From UBA1424 sp041669225 (GTDB lineage: Bacteria > Bacillota_I > Bacilli_A > RFN20 > CAG-826), in assembly GCA_041669225.1 (NCBI GenBank), contig JBAYBO010000005.1, positions 1-32,582 of the forward strand: DNA of 32,582 nt, written 5' to 3'. Position numbers and translations under genes: made by a program. Shown piece after piece: positions 8,208 to 16,821 of the stretch; position 1 is the stretch's first letter; every line of letters begins with the position of its first letter. The notes below the pieces were generated by a model. That model did no database searches. It saw only the letters and a program-made list of their open reading frames with translations, and was not told where the DNA came from.

Positions 8208-8460
8208 CGATTTCCTCTTTTATATACTAACACCAATATAAAACATTTATGAACATTCATATGTTTTTTCTAATTTTAAAAACAGCAAAGCGATATTGCA
8301 CTCAAGAAAAAATGGCAAAACAACACGATTATCAAAATGAAACTTAATCGATAATACTGTCTGCTAAATATAAAGCTCGATAATATGCTAATGACAGTAG
8401 CCTAAATCAAAAAGTTCTCTTTTGCTTTATTGCATAATCAAAAAAATATATCATTAACAC
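8208..8460. other. Divergent intergenic region between GNAT-like and SDR genes
   Basis: These 253 bases hold no convincing gene. The left side carries the AAGAGG ribosome site of the minus-strand gene and AT-rich hexamers (TATATT and TATATA on the minus strand) that could be its -10. The right side carries a possible -10 for the SDR gene just before its ATG. No strong inverted repeat was found by eye. Confidence 0.5.
8449..8454 (+). promoter_or_regulatory. Possible -10 of the SDR gene, leaderless spacing
   Basis: TATCAT (one mismatch to TATAAT) is followed by six bases and the ATG at 8461. The -35 region is weak (TTTATT at 8426-8431, 17-bp spacer). No Shine-Dalgarno is present upstream of the ATG. 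Confidence 0.35.
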
Positions 8461-9222
8461 ATGGAACTTAACTTAAAAAATAAAAAAGTCTTAATTATTG
8501 GAGCCTCAAAGGGAATCGGTGAAGCCATTACTTGCGAATTTGCCAAAGAAGAAGCAAACATCGTGGCAGTAGCCCGTACTGAATCACTTCTTAAAGAAGT
8601 TGGTTGCAAGTGCCTTCAACTATCTGCTGCTTCTTTTAATTATTTGACGGCAGACATCTTAAACGGCGACATCAAAGATATTACAAAAACATTAATAGAC
8701 AACTATGGACCATTCGACATTGTTGTTCATAATGTCGGAACTTCGCTGGTTTCTCGAAACATTCATGGCGGCTATAAAGATTGGAACGAGGCTTTAAAGA
8801 TTAACGCCTTGGCTGCGATTGAGATGAATAGTCAATTAATCCCTAATATGATTAAAAATGACGTCGCTGGCCACGTAATTCACGTTTCCTCAATCTCAGC
8901 GACATACTTGCGAGGAAACCCCCTATATGCGTCAAGCAAAGCCTTTTTAAACGCTTATGTCGTCACAGCCGGAAGAGAATTAGCTCCGCAAGGCATCGTT
9001 CTTTCTGCCGTAATGCCTGGCGCGGTCGCTTTTTGCGGATCCTACTGGGATAATCTGATTCAGGAGAACAATCCAAAGGTTGATGATTTTTTAAGGCATC
9101 ATCAAGCGATTGGAAGATTTGGTACTCCAGAAGAAATTGCTTCGCTTGTCGTCTTCTTAGCTAGCGATAAATCGTCATTTATGCCTGGCTCCATCGTTCC
9201 TGTTGATGGCGGAAACATGTAA
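8461..9222 (+). CDS. Classical SDR-family oxidoreductase
   Basis: A 253-residue NAD(P)-dependent short-chain dehydrogenase/reductase of the classical, FabG-like type. The cofactor motif GASKGIGEA is at residues 14-22, HNVG replaces the usual NNAG near 90-93, catalytic Ser is at 143/144 (HVSSIS), and Tyr156-x3-Lys160 (YASSK) follows. The C-terminus (RFGTPEEIASLVVFLASD ... VDGG) is typical. The substrate is unknown; its position suggests reduction of a keto-sugar or of a substituent for the polysaccharide, but a general metabolic role is possible. The start lacks a Shine-Dalgarno and may be leaderless. The next gene begins 7 bases after the stop, so the two are probably one transcript. Confidence 0.88.
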   Translation: MELNLKNKKVLIIGASKGIGEAITCEFAKEEANIVAVARTESLLKEVGCKCLQLSAASFNYLTADILNGDIKDITKTLIDNYGPFDIVVHNVGTSLVSRNIHGGYKDWNEALKINALAAIEMNSQLIPNMIKNDVAGHVIHVSSISATYLRGNPLYASSKAFLNAYVVTAGRELAPQGIVLSAVMPGAVAFCGSYWDNLIQENNPKVDDFLRHHQAIGRFGTPEEIASLVVFLASDKSSFMPGSIVPVDGGNM

Positions 9223-9229
9223 TCTATCA

Positions 9230-10363
9230 ATGCAAAAAATGAAAATTGGTATTCTTACTTTTCATAACCTTGATAACTATGGGAGTTTGTTGCAAGCATA
9301 TGCTCTCTCTTCTTTCTTTAACGAAAATGGTTTTGATAGCGAGTTAATAAACTTTAATGAGCCAAACTATCTAGAAAAGAGAGGCAAACAAATTAGAATT
9401 GTTAGACTGCTAAAAAACTTTCCATATTTGTTCAATAGTAAGAGAAAAAAGGTCGCCTATACCGCCGTTTTTGCTAATCGTTCGCCGTTTTCATCTTTTC
9501 GCGAGGAGTACTTGAAATTTTCAAAACCTTTTTTAAAAGGGACACTAAACACAATAAGTGATTATTCGGGTTTGATACTCGGTAGTGATCAAGTACTAAA
9601 TCCTCATTGTTTGAATGACGCTTTTGCCCTAAATTTCGATTGCAAGTGCCCAATTTTTATCTATTCTGCCAGCGTCGGTGTCAATGAGGTTAATCAGCTT
9701 CATTATGACTACTACAAGCACTTAGCCAAGGCCGAAAAAATATCTTGCCGTGAAACAGACAATTCACGCTTTTTGGAAGCAATAGCAAGCAAAAAAATAA
9801 TCACGACTTTAGATCCTGTCCTCGTGCACGATAGTAATTTTTATGATGTTTTAATAAAGCCTGAAAAAAAACCACATCCAAATTCATATTCCCTACATTT
9901 TTTGCTTGGTAATCGCTTAGAAAATGTAAAACTTGCTAGATATATTTCAAAACAGCATAAAAGTGAAGACATCATAACTTATCCAACATGCGGTGACTTA
10001 TACTTTTTTGATAAACACAGCATGATTGAAACTGATGGTTCTTTTTCGCGTTTGTTAATGAATATAAAGAATTCAAAATTAGTCATTACCGATAGTTATC
10101 ACATTATGCTGATGGCAATTATATATAAACGTGAGTTTGTCTTTATTCCAAAACATAATAATGATAGCCCTTCTGGAGAAAACACTAGGATTACTGATTT
10201 TCTTCAGCTTGTGGGATTGGAAAATAGGTTTGTTAAATGTAAAAAAGATTTTCAAATGGTTGGGCCAATCGACTATTCTTCTGTATATAAAAAACTTGCG
10301 AGCCGAAAACAGACGTCGCTCAACTATCTTAATTCCATAATTGATCGCTTAAACAGTAAGTAG
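9230..10363 (+). CDS. Polysaccharide pyruvyltransferase family protein
   Basis: About 377 residues of the CsaB-like pyruvyltransferase family, homologous to the N-terminal domain of the fused protein at 4217-6427. It opens with MKIGILTFHNLDNYGSLLQAY, has LGSDQVLNP, and has TDSYH at the position of the conserved S-F/Y-H motif. It would ketalise a sugar with pyruvate from PEP; some family members may do other transfers. A TTG-initiated frame reaches back to 9203, overlapping the SDR gene. I choose ATG 9230; ATG 9239 is equally possible and neither has a clear Shine-Dalgarno. Its stop is 2 bp from the stop of the convergent flippase fusion. Confidence 0.87.
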   Translation: MQKMKIGILTFHNLDNYGSLLQAYALSSFFNENGFDSELINFNEPNYLEKRGKQIRIVRLLKNFPYLFNSKRKKVAYTAVFANRSPFSSFREEYLKFSKPFLKGTLNTISDYSGLILGSDQVLNPHCLNDAFALNFDCKCPIFIYSASVGVNEVNQLHYDYYKHLAKAEKISCRETDNSRFLEAIASKKIITTLDPVLVHDSNFYDVLIKPEKKPHPNSYSLHFLLGNRLENVKLARYISKQHKSEDIITYPTCGDLYFFDKHSMIETDGSFSRLLMNIKNSKLVITDSYHIMLMAIIYKREFVFIPKHNNDSPSGENTRITDFLQLVGLENRFVKCKKDFQMVGPIDYSSVYKKLASRKQTSLNYLNSIIDRLNSK

Positions 10364-10365
10364 AC

Positions 10366-12738
10366 TTACTTGTCTATTACTTTTCCTTTTTTAATAAGCC
10401 TCCATCCTTTGCGAATCATGTTGTGGATGGCCCAAGGCTTTTTGTTTGATATTGCAATGTAACGAACATCATAATACAAAATTATAAGCCAATAAGTTAT
10501 AGGATGAGTTAACTTCATGATTGCTCCCTTAGTAGCAAAATACTGTTCGTCAAAGCCCTTGAAGTACGTCGAAGAATCTTCCATATCAACAATAATTTTA
10601 TAAATAGGTTCGCCATCACGGTAAATAATGCAATTCTTATTAAAGATATCATAGATGAAAAGTGAATCTTCACCAGCATATAAATAATTGGGAGTTCCAA
10701 CTTTTTCACAAAAAGAAAGATTGAAGTATTTTATCGCTGCCTTACGAATGCATAGTCCCGGCCCTCCGCCAAACGAAACATCAAAAAAGAGTTTTGCCAT
10801 TTTGCTTTTGCGATTTCGAACACGCTCCGTGCCTTCTTGGCTCGTGAAGCCATTGATGACGGCGGCATCAAGATTTCTATCCGCAAATAGATTGATGATC
10901 CTTTGCTCATATCCGCTGATGAGTTCACAATCATCATCCATGAAGATACCAACATCCGCGCCAAGGTTCTGAAGGCAAATATTGCGATTGACGCTAACCC
11001 CCCGAGTTCTAGAAGAAATAACTTTAATTGAATGATTATTAAACTTCGTAGTATATGTTCCTTCTGAATCACACTGATTGGCAATAATGGCATTTGTTTC
11101 CAAATTCATTTTTTTGCATAATTCGATAATTTGATCTTTGTTTCTATTCATTGTCGCAACAAGCACTTCCAAAGTTTCTGGAGCCGGACGATCAAAGAAA
11201 ATAGTATTGTTTTTGCTACGTAAAGCCAAAAAGAAGTTTTTGAAAAATTTCCCGTTAATAACTATTTGAAGGGGAATAAAAATGAGTAAAAAGAAAGAGC
11301 CACGTATGATTGTTTGGATTCCATAACTCAGGAATCGTATATCAGCAAAATAAAACACGACTAAGACAACAAGAGCGCTGATTGCGGCAATTATCGAATT
11401 GCCAAGTAATGAAAACCAATACCTACTTTGTTTAAGATGAAGCGATTTCGAATTATAAATCGAAAGGGCAATAGATTCCACTACATAAGAAAATACCGTT
11501 CCGATAATACATCCCCATATGCCAAAAACGTAGCAGAGTCCAATGCTAAGTCCAACATTAATAATAAAAACAATCGCATATATCAAAGCGGGAATTTTAT
11601 TTTTATTTAACCCTCTTTGAATACTGAAACTGAAAGATTGTCCAACAAGCAATAAATTACTAGCAAGAATCACTAACGAATAATAGAAAATATATTGTCG
11701 ATCGTATCCTATCCAGGCAATGATGAATTGCTGACCGGTTGCAAGAAATCCAAAGACAATACAAGTGAGGATGATGATGATGACTTTTGACACAAAATCA
11801 TAGACTCGTTGGACTTTATCCATGTTACCATCCACTGCGTCTTGCATGATTCTTGGCGAAAATAGATCGGTAATGGCACTTGACATACCCGCCAAATAGG
11901 CGACGAATACAACACTGAGTGAATAGATGGTAACGTCAATCGGTGTCATAACGAATCCAAGTACAACCTTGTCAGTAATTGTGTTTAATCTACTAAGAGT
12001 AATGATAATGAATACGAAAAATGAAAATTTAACAATATCAAAAAATCTTTTTTTATCTTGCCGTATAAATTTAAAGGTTGGTTTGAATTTTAGTTTGATT
12101 GCAACAAAACAAATATTCATGATAATCGATAAAAGAGAGATCGATAAAGCTACCCAGGAAAGAGCAATAGCATTACCATAATTCGTAAATAAAATAATTA
12201 CGGATAAAGCTGGCGTTAATACAGTAATAACTAAATCCACAAAGTGTGTCCAAATAAATCTGCGTTTATATGAACTCATCAAGCGGAAAACCATTCCCGG
12301 GAAGTCAAGAGAAACTCCAATAACAGATATACCAAGAATGATAGCAACCATATGTCGTTCAGACTCAGAATATTGTGACAAAGGTATCACGCCCGTATAA
12401 ATGACCACCGCCAATATCGTACCGATAATAAAAGAAACAATTCCGACAATGAGGAATATGAACAAGAATAGACCATATGCCTTTTTTTCGCCTTCTTCCC
12501 CCTCTTCCTTTTTTGCCAAGCTAAGAAAACGAAAAAAGGCAGAGTTCATACCAAGTGACAATAAAACAAGATAACCGGAGATAGACGCTGCAAAACTACG
12601 AATTCCGTATTCAACATCGCCTAATCGTTCAAGAACGAATGGTGTATAAAAAAGGGAAATCAAAACCGATAATGCCATCGTTAAATAGGACATTATTGCG
12701 GCGACAAAAATTGTCTTTTTCTCGTTTAACTTATGCAT
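10366..12738 (-). CDS. Wzx-type flippase fused to a family 2 glycosyltransferase
   Basis: A 790-residue fusion. Residues ~8-505 are a polytopic flippase of the MATE/MOP polysaccharide-transport family (about 12-14 membrane segments; N-terminal YTPFVLERLGDVEYGIRSF is characteristic), which moves undecaprenyl-linked oligosaccharide across the membrane. After a short linker, residues ~523-790 form a GT2 domain: VLVATMNRNKDQI, SSRTRGVSVNRN, then GIFMDDDCEL with the Asp cluster at 601-603. The junction is continuous with no stop or frameshift. The GT domain would face the cytoplasm, where it could add the last sugar before export. It is the last gene of the minus-strand run, starting one base after the stop of the initiating transferase gene. 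Confidence 0.93.
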   Translation of the reverse strand: MHKLNEKKTIFVAAIMSYLTMALSVLISLFYTPFVLERLGDVEYGIRSFAASISGYLVLLSLGMNSAFFRFLSLAKKEEGEEGEKKAYGLFLFIFLIVGIVSFIIGTILAVVIYTGVIPLSQYSESERHMVAIILGISVIGVSLDFPGMVFRLMSSYKRRFIWTHFVDLVITVLTPALSVIILFTNYGNAIALSWVALSISLLSIIMNICFVAIKLKFKPTFKFIRQDKKRFFDIVKFSFFVFIIITLSRLNTITDKVVLGFVMTPIDVTIYSLSVVFVAYLAGMSSAITDLFSPRIMQDAVDGNMDKVQRVYDFVSKVIIIILTCIVFGFLATGQQFIIAWIGYDRQYIFYYSLVILASNLLLVGQSFSFSIQRGLNKNKIPALIYAIVFIINVGLSIGLCYVFGIWGCIIGTVFSYVVESIALSIYNSKSLHLKQSRYWFSLLGNSIIAAISALVVLVVFYFADIRFLSYGIQTIIRGSFFLLIFIPLQIVINGKFFKNFFLALRSKNNTIFFDRPAPETLEVLVATMNRNKDQIIELCKKMNLETNAIIANQCDSEGTYTTKFNNHSIKVISSRTRGVSVNRNICLQNLGADVGIFMDDDCELISGYEQRIINLFADRNLDAAVINGFTSQEGTERVRNRKSKMAKLFFDVSFGGGPGLCIRKAAIKYFNLSFCEKVGTPNYLYAGEDSLFIYDIFNKNCIIYRDGEPIYKIIVDMEDSSTYFKGFDEQYFATKGAIMKLTHPITYWLIILYYDVRYIAISNKKPWAIHNMIRKGWRLIKKGKVIDK

Positions 12739-12739
12739 A

Positions 12740-13399
12740 CTACGAGTCTAATTTCCTTTCTTTTTGATAACTATCAACAATAGCTCTTATTTCCTGAGGA
12801 ACTTTCTTTGTTCGACTTATGAGTTTCCAAAAAGTCCATAATATGCATTTCAAATCTACTAATAGATTATTATGATAACAATAGTGCAATTGAAGTTTGA
12901 TTTTTAAAGGACGGATGTAATATAAATATGCTTCATCAGCATTTTGAGCATTCGTGAATTCGACTATTTGCTCAGCGTTAACAATACTGGCCCAATCAGT
13001 CATTCCCGGTTTGTTATCCAAGATTGCTTTTTCTTCATCGGTGTACATATCAACATAATATTGCAACTCCGGACGAGGACCAACAAACGACATCTGACCA
13101 ACAAAAATATTGAAAAGTTGTGGAAGTTCATCGAGCTTGCTTTTTCTTAAGAAAAGTCCGATTTTTGTGACGCGTGGGTCCTTTTCAGAAATATTCCACG
13201 CTCCTTTTCCTTCACAATTTGCCTTCATTGAACGAAATTTGATTATTTTAAATATTTTTCCCTTTTTACCAACGCGTGGTCCACAAAAAAATGGTCCGCC
13301 ATGTGAAGTACAAGAAACAAGAATAATTAAAATAACAAAAACAGGGAACAAAATCACAATTCCAAGAACACTTAAGATGATATCAAACAGTCTCTTCAT
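12740..13399 (-). CDS. Initiating undecaprenyl-phosphate sugar-1-phosphate transferase
   Basis: A 219-residue PglC/WcaJ-catalytic-domain-type monotopic phosphoglycosyltransferase. An N-terminal re-entrant hydrophobic helix (MKRLFDIILSVLGIVILFPV) is followed by GPRVGKKGKIFKIIKFRSMK, DELPQLFNIFVGQMSFVGPRPE and KPGMTDWAS. It transfers a sugar 1-phosphate from UDP-sugar to undecaprenyl phosphate at the cytoplasmic membrane face, the first committed step. It overlaps the upstream GT2 gene by 4 bases (ATGA), implying translational coupling. A second enzyme of the same family is at 29476-30087. The sugar is not predictable from the sequence alone. Confidence 0.94.
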   Translation of the reverse strand: MKRLFDIILSVLGIVILFPVFVILIILVSCTSHGGPFFCGPRVGKKGKIFKIIKFRSMKANCEGKGAWNISEKDPRVTKIGLFLRKSKLDELPQLFNIFVGQMSFVGPRPELQYYVDMYTDEEKAILDNKPGMTDWASIVNAEQIVEFTNAQNADEAYLYYIRPLKIKLQLHYCYHNNLLVDLKCILWTFWKLISRTKKVPQEIRAIVDSYQKERKLDS

Positions 13400-14220
13400 A
13401 TAACGTTTTTCTTTCTCAAAAACAATTTATACAAAACTCTTTTTAGCCAGTATGGAGTAGCAAGGAAGAAGAAGGCTTCGAAATTATAACGATGATATTG
13501 GCACTTAGTAATATATTTTGTCTCAAGCATATATTTACGAAGTCTTTTTAGATGAACTTTTAGATATTTGTCTCCTCTTCTTTTCATTTGTCTTTGATTA
13601 CTTCTTACCTTGACCATAACTTCTTGAAGATTGAATGTCTTTGATCCGTTTTGAATCAATTTAATAGCTAATGTGTAGTCTTCGAGAAGGACGAGTTCCG
13701 GATAGCCTCCCACCGCTTCGATTTGTGACTTCTTGTACATAACAGTTACATTTGAAATCGGGTTCCGTCTTCTGCTGAACTTGACAATTTCCTCGTGATT
13801 TTGTGGTGGCATACGCACAGCAATTATGTCTTCTGGATTATCGACAAATTCGGCAATCGCCCCGCCAACGACATCGTATCCTTCATTTATTTTTTCTAGT
13901 TCTCTTTCCATTCTGTTCGCAACGGCGATGTCGTCGCTATCCATCTTGGCAAGAACTTCGTTTTTAATATGTTTAAAACCTTCTTTTGAAGCCGGACCTG
14001 AACCGCGATTAGTGTCAAGTCGATACACGTGAATAAAATCATGCTTTGCTTGATATTCCTGCAAAACTGCATCTAAATCTTCACCAAGAGGTCCATCAGC
14101 AACGATGACGAAATCATTCGTAGGCAATGTTTGATTGATGATACTATCGATGGCAACACGAAAATGATGCGGATTTTCCTTGTAATATACGGTCATTAAG
14201 ACAGAGTAAGTTATAAACAT
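13396..14220 (-). CDS. Family 2 glycosyltransferase (AmsE-like)
   Basis: A 274-residue GT2 enzyme. The N-terminus YSVLMTVYYKENPHHFRVAI, then QTLPTNDFVIVADGP, TNRGSGPASKEG and MDSDDIA (metal-binding Asp residues) match the AmsE/exopolysaccharide GT subgroup. HEEIVKFSRRRNPISNVTVM and LLEDYTLAIKL complete the acceptor side. It would extend the lipid-linked repeat unit in the cytoplasm. It sits between the lipoprotein and the initiating transferase and overlaps the latter by 4 bases. Only a weak AGG precedes its ATG. Confidence 0.92.
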   Translation of the reverse strand: MFITYSVLMTVYYKENPHHFRVAIDSIINQTLPTNDFVIVADGPLGEDLDAVLQEYQAKHDFIHVYRLDTNRGSGPASKEGFKHIKNEVLAKMDSDDIAVANRMERELEKINEGYDVVGGAIAEFVDNPEDIIAVRMPPQNHEEIVKFSRRRNPISNVTVMYKKSQIEAVGGYPELVLLEDYTLAIKLIQNGSKTFNLQEVMVKVRSNQRQMKRRGDKYLKVHLKRLRKYMLETKYITKCQYHRYNFEAFFFLATPYWLKRVLYKLFLRKKNVI

Positions 14221-14228
14221 GATTTAAC

Positions 14229-14726
14229 CTATTGAGGTACCGGACAAGTAATGTTGGGGTCGGTTGGGTTGCCTGAAAACCACACATGATATAAATTTGC
14301 TTCGCCCTCAATTTCTAAGATGGTGGGGACTCGTAAATAATATACTTTAGTATATAAGTCATCGCCTTCTTTTTCTTCACCATCGCTAGTTGTTAGGTAA
14401 ATTTTGTTATTGCTACCAACGTGATACGTTCCGTTTTCCACGGTTGATATCATGCTATTATCTTCATCGAGTCTGAGATAGGTGATTTTAATTTCATAAT
14501 TGCCATCAAAACCAAATTTTGCATAGCTCTCATTCTTGTTCATTGATACATAACTGGAAAGACTAAAGTCATTTCCTTCAACATCGTCTTCTTCTACTGA
14601 TACCTTGGCAATAGCGTAATGACGGCAAAGATACTTGATTGTCGTGGTCTTTGTCTCTAAAGAGCAGGCAGAAAACAATATACATAAACTCGCAATAAAC
14701 ATTTTTGTGAACTTACTCATAAACAT
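14229..14726 (-). CDS. Small putative lipoprotein in the glycosyltransferase operon
   Basis: A 165-residue protein. After MFMSKFTKM it has a short hydrophobic stretch ending in LFSAC, an acceptable lipobox with Cys at position 21, so it is probably lipid-anchored outside the membrane. The mature part is acidic and Thr/Ser-rich with many short hydrophilic and aromatic segments suggesting beta structure. I recognise no family. It overlaps the polymerase gene upstream by 10 bases and is followed closely by the GT2 gene, so it is an integral member of the operon. A role in polymer assembly, length control or surface retention is possible but not shown. ATG 14720 (MSKF) is an alternative start. 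Confidence 0.75.
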   Translation of the reverse strand: MFMSKFTKMFIASLCILFSACSLETKTTTIKYLCRHYAIAKVSVEEDDVEGNDFSLSSYVSMNKNESYAKFGFDGNYEIKITYLRLDEDNSMISTVENGTYHVGSNNKIYLTTSDGEEKEGDDLYTKVYYLRVPTILEIEGEANLYHVWFSGNPTDPNITCPVPQ

Positions 14727-16186
14727 AAATAATCATACTCACTTCCCCGAATAAACGATGCGGCCTTATCACTTAATGATAAAGGATATACAAATAAAAG
14801 AATATTCACAACGAATGATTCGCTTGATCCAGAAATAAACAAAATCGGTGATTCAAAAAAAGAATAAACCAGGAAGGAAATTAAGATGCCGAAACAAACA
14901 ATCGTAATATTAATATTCTTATCTTTTAACTTAAAGATTTTGTAGCCAGCATAAATAAGCAGGCCAATATAGAAGATAAAATAAAAAATTCCACCTTCTC
15001 CTAAAATTGTAATATACGAGTTGTGCAAATCATATAAAATGGCTGAGCTGTTCGTCATTAATGACCACGCATAAACATAATGCCCTAAATATGGTCCAAA
15101 ACCAAAAAATAAATGATAGCTATTAAATTGATTGAAAAATAAATTAACGATTTGCGCTCGTCCGCCTAAAGCTGTTCCGCTTCCCGAAAAAAGCAAATAA
15201 ATTTTATTAAAAATACCAACATTATAAATAGCGGGAATTGTCATGATTAGAATAAAAAATAAGAAAGCAACGCTAATAAGGGAAATGGCAATAATGTTGC
15301 GTGTCTTGTGCTTGTTAAAATTGCGAAAAGTCACAAATACCAAGAAAAGAACGAAAACCATAATGGCTAAAATACTGTTTTTATTAATTGTGAAGAAAGC
15401 TACGATCATAAAGAAAATCATCAGTGAAAACCAAAGAATGTTAAGTAATTTTTTTTTCCTACTTTCTTCGACAAAATCGTTGTCATCATTTTTTAATGAG
15501 GAGAAGAAAAGATAACCGCAAATTAACGCGGCTTGATACAAAAATAAACCAAAAGCATTTTTAGACGCAAAGAGTGAATGGATATCGTTTTCGTAAACGT
15601 TGATTTGACCGCGCAAAATCATACCATACTTACTATATTCAGTAAAAAAACTATAAAAACATAGAAACATCATAATTCCGATGATTACATATAGTACTAG
15701 TTTGCTATGTTTTGCCTCCTTCATTAGAAGAGGCATCGCATACAACAGGGCAAAAAAGAATATGAAGGAAACTATAATATTGCCATAGTATGCAATAACT
15801 TCAGAAAAGCCAATAACGACCGTACTAATCGTCAGGCGAGAATAAGTATCAAGTGACATAAATTGATAAGAAGAAGATGCAATATTGATAATTGGGGTCA
15901 TAAGCATGAGAGCAAAGATAAAAATTGAAGCAATGATTAGGAGACGGTTTGGCCGAATTTGATTGGCAATGAAAGCCAACAACATATATATGCCAAAAAT
16001 AGCGGCAATAAAAATCCGCCATATTATTTTAGTGACCCCAAAATTAAAAAATGTACTGACTGAACCAAGGCTCACCGTAACATTGGGGATGAAAACACCG
16101 ACAAAATAAAAGATAAGCACGATTGAAAACAATGAATTTATCAATGTTTTCTTATCGATGCACAATTTCACAAATCGCTTAATCAT
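14717..16186 (-). CDS. O-antigen polymerase/ligase-type membrane protein (Wzy-like), copy 1
   Basis: A 489-residue polytopic membrane protein with about 11-12 hydrophobic segments, in the Wzy/WaaL superfamily that polymerises or transfers undecaprenyl-linked glycans outside the membrane. SLFASKNAFGLFLYQ and LHNSYITILGEGGIF are its hallmarks, the latter in the large loop region. It is a clear paralogue of the protein at 25931-27334, sharing TK(I/L)IWR near the N-terminus, SKNAFG, HN-x-Y-x-T-x-LG-x-GG, and F-F-E-S-x-x-x-F-I-S-G-S-S near the C-terminus. It overlaps the upstream small membrane-protein gene by 4 bases (ATGA), as its paralogue also overlaps its own small partner. Confidence 0.88.
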   Translation of the reverse strand: MIKRFVKLCIDKKTLINSLFSIVLIFYFVGVFIPNVTVSLGSVSTFFNFGVTKIIWRIFIAAIFGIYMLLAFIANQIRPNRLLIIASIFIFALMLMTPIINIASSSYQFMSLDTYSRLTISTVVIGFSEVIAYYGNIIVSFIFFFALLYAMPLLMKEAKHSKLVLYVIIGIMMFLCFYSFFTEYSKYGMILRGQINVYENDIHSLFASKNAFGLFLYQAALICGYLFFSSLKNDDNDFVEESRKKKLLNILWFSLMIFFMIVAFFTINKNSILAIMVFVLFLVFVTFRNFNKHKTRNIIAISLISVAFLFFILIMTIPAIYNVGIFNKIYLLFSGSGTALGGRAQIVNLFFNQFNSYHLFFGFGPYLGHYVYAWSLMTNSSAILYDLHNSYITILGEGGIFYFIFYIGLLIYAGYKIFKLKDKNINITIVCFGILISFLVYSFFESPILFISGSSESFVVNILLFVYPLSLSDKAASFIRGSEYDYLCL

Positions 16187-16758
16187 TTGCGTTTTCTTTT
16201 CAAACGGGACAAAACTCTATTCACAATGTTTCTTAGATATTGCTCATACCAAATAGCAGAGGATATTGCCGAAAACAGAATTAGTAGAAAAATTAGTGAT
16301 AGATAATTACCGGAAGCCAGAAATCCCAATGGGTTGATGCTGGTTGTAATCAAAAGAGCAATCGACCACACAAAGGATGGGATAAATAAAATCACAATGG
16401 TCGTCAATAATATTGATACCGGTTTAAATATCGCGTTAGCTTGGTCATCTTCAAATTGAGATGGCAATTTTTTAAGTATAAAAACCATCGAAAAAAAAGT
16501 TATGCCTAAAAAAGCAATTAGACAAAAACTAAACCATGTGAATTTCTCGTTTATTAGTAGTGCACCTAGAAGGTAGGCCAAAGAAACACTGATTAAAACC
16601 AATAACAAAATAATTAAGAAAAAAGCATAGTTTTTAATGAAAAAACGAAAGTAATTTTCGTTGTGTGACAAGGGATCTTTAACCTTGCCTTTATTTGATT
16701 GAATGCATGGCTTATCGTAAGAAGCCACATCAATCTCATATATATCGTTCTGTTTCAT
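16183..16758 (-). CDS. Small four-TM membrane protein paired with Wzy-like copy 1
   Basis: About 191 residues from ATG 16758 (207 from the alternative ATG 16806). A hydrophilic N-terminal ~45 residues is followed by four hydrophobic segments: around YAFFLIILLLVLISVSL, FSFCLIAFLGITFFSMV, ILLTTIVILFIPSFVW, and LSLIFLLILFSAISSA. The tail is strongly basic (RLKRKRK). It resembles the product of 25411-25938: both have AY-x-x-GA in the first helix region and GN-(Y/W)-(L/V)-SLI before the last helix, and both precede and overlap a Wzy-like gene. Start 16758 is preferred because TGCTATGAT lies seven bases upstream. No known family is recognised; a partner of the polymerase is inferred from pairing. 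Confidence 0.75.
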   Translation of the reverse strand: MKQNDIYEIDVASYDKPCIQSNKGKVKDPLSHNENYFRFFIKNYAFFLIILLLVLISVSLAYLLGALLINEKFTWFSFCLIAFLGITFFSMVFILKKLPSQFEDDQANAIFKPVSILLTTIVILFIPSFVWSIALLITTSINPLGFLASGNYLSLIFLLILFSAISSAIWYEQYLRNIVNRVLSRLKRKRK

Positions 16759-16765
16759 TGAAAAA

Positions 16766-16774
16766 ATCATAGCA
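16766..16774 (-). promoter_or_regulatory. Extended -10 promoter, leaderless, inside the minus-strand run
   Basis: Minus strand TGC-TATGAT (16774-16766) is an extended -10 with one mismatch. Seven bases later comes ATG 16758, so a transcript would begin at or one base from the start codon. No Shine-Dalgarno lies before 16758 or before the upstream ATG 16806. The same arrangement occurs at 25395-25411 before the paralogous gene. Confidence 0.45.
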
Positions 16775-16821
16775 TAAGAAATATTTGCACGAAATAGTTT
16801 GTCCATTACAAATGGAGAAAA

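Noticed and set aside
9203..9229. TTG-initiated N-terminal extension of the pyruvyltransferase-family gene
   Set aside because: It overlaps the SDR gene, has no ribosome site, and the added residues (MMAETCNLS) are foreign to the family, which begins near MKIGILTF.
10688..11093. Open frames inside the flippase-GT2 fusion on both strands
   Set aside because: Low-complexity shadow translations within a gene with clear motifs in its own frame.
16759..16806. Longer start (ATG 16806) for the first small 4-TM protein
   Set aside because: No ribosome site, and an extended -10 lies inside this stretch. Still possible if the gene is read only from the operon transcript.
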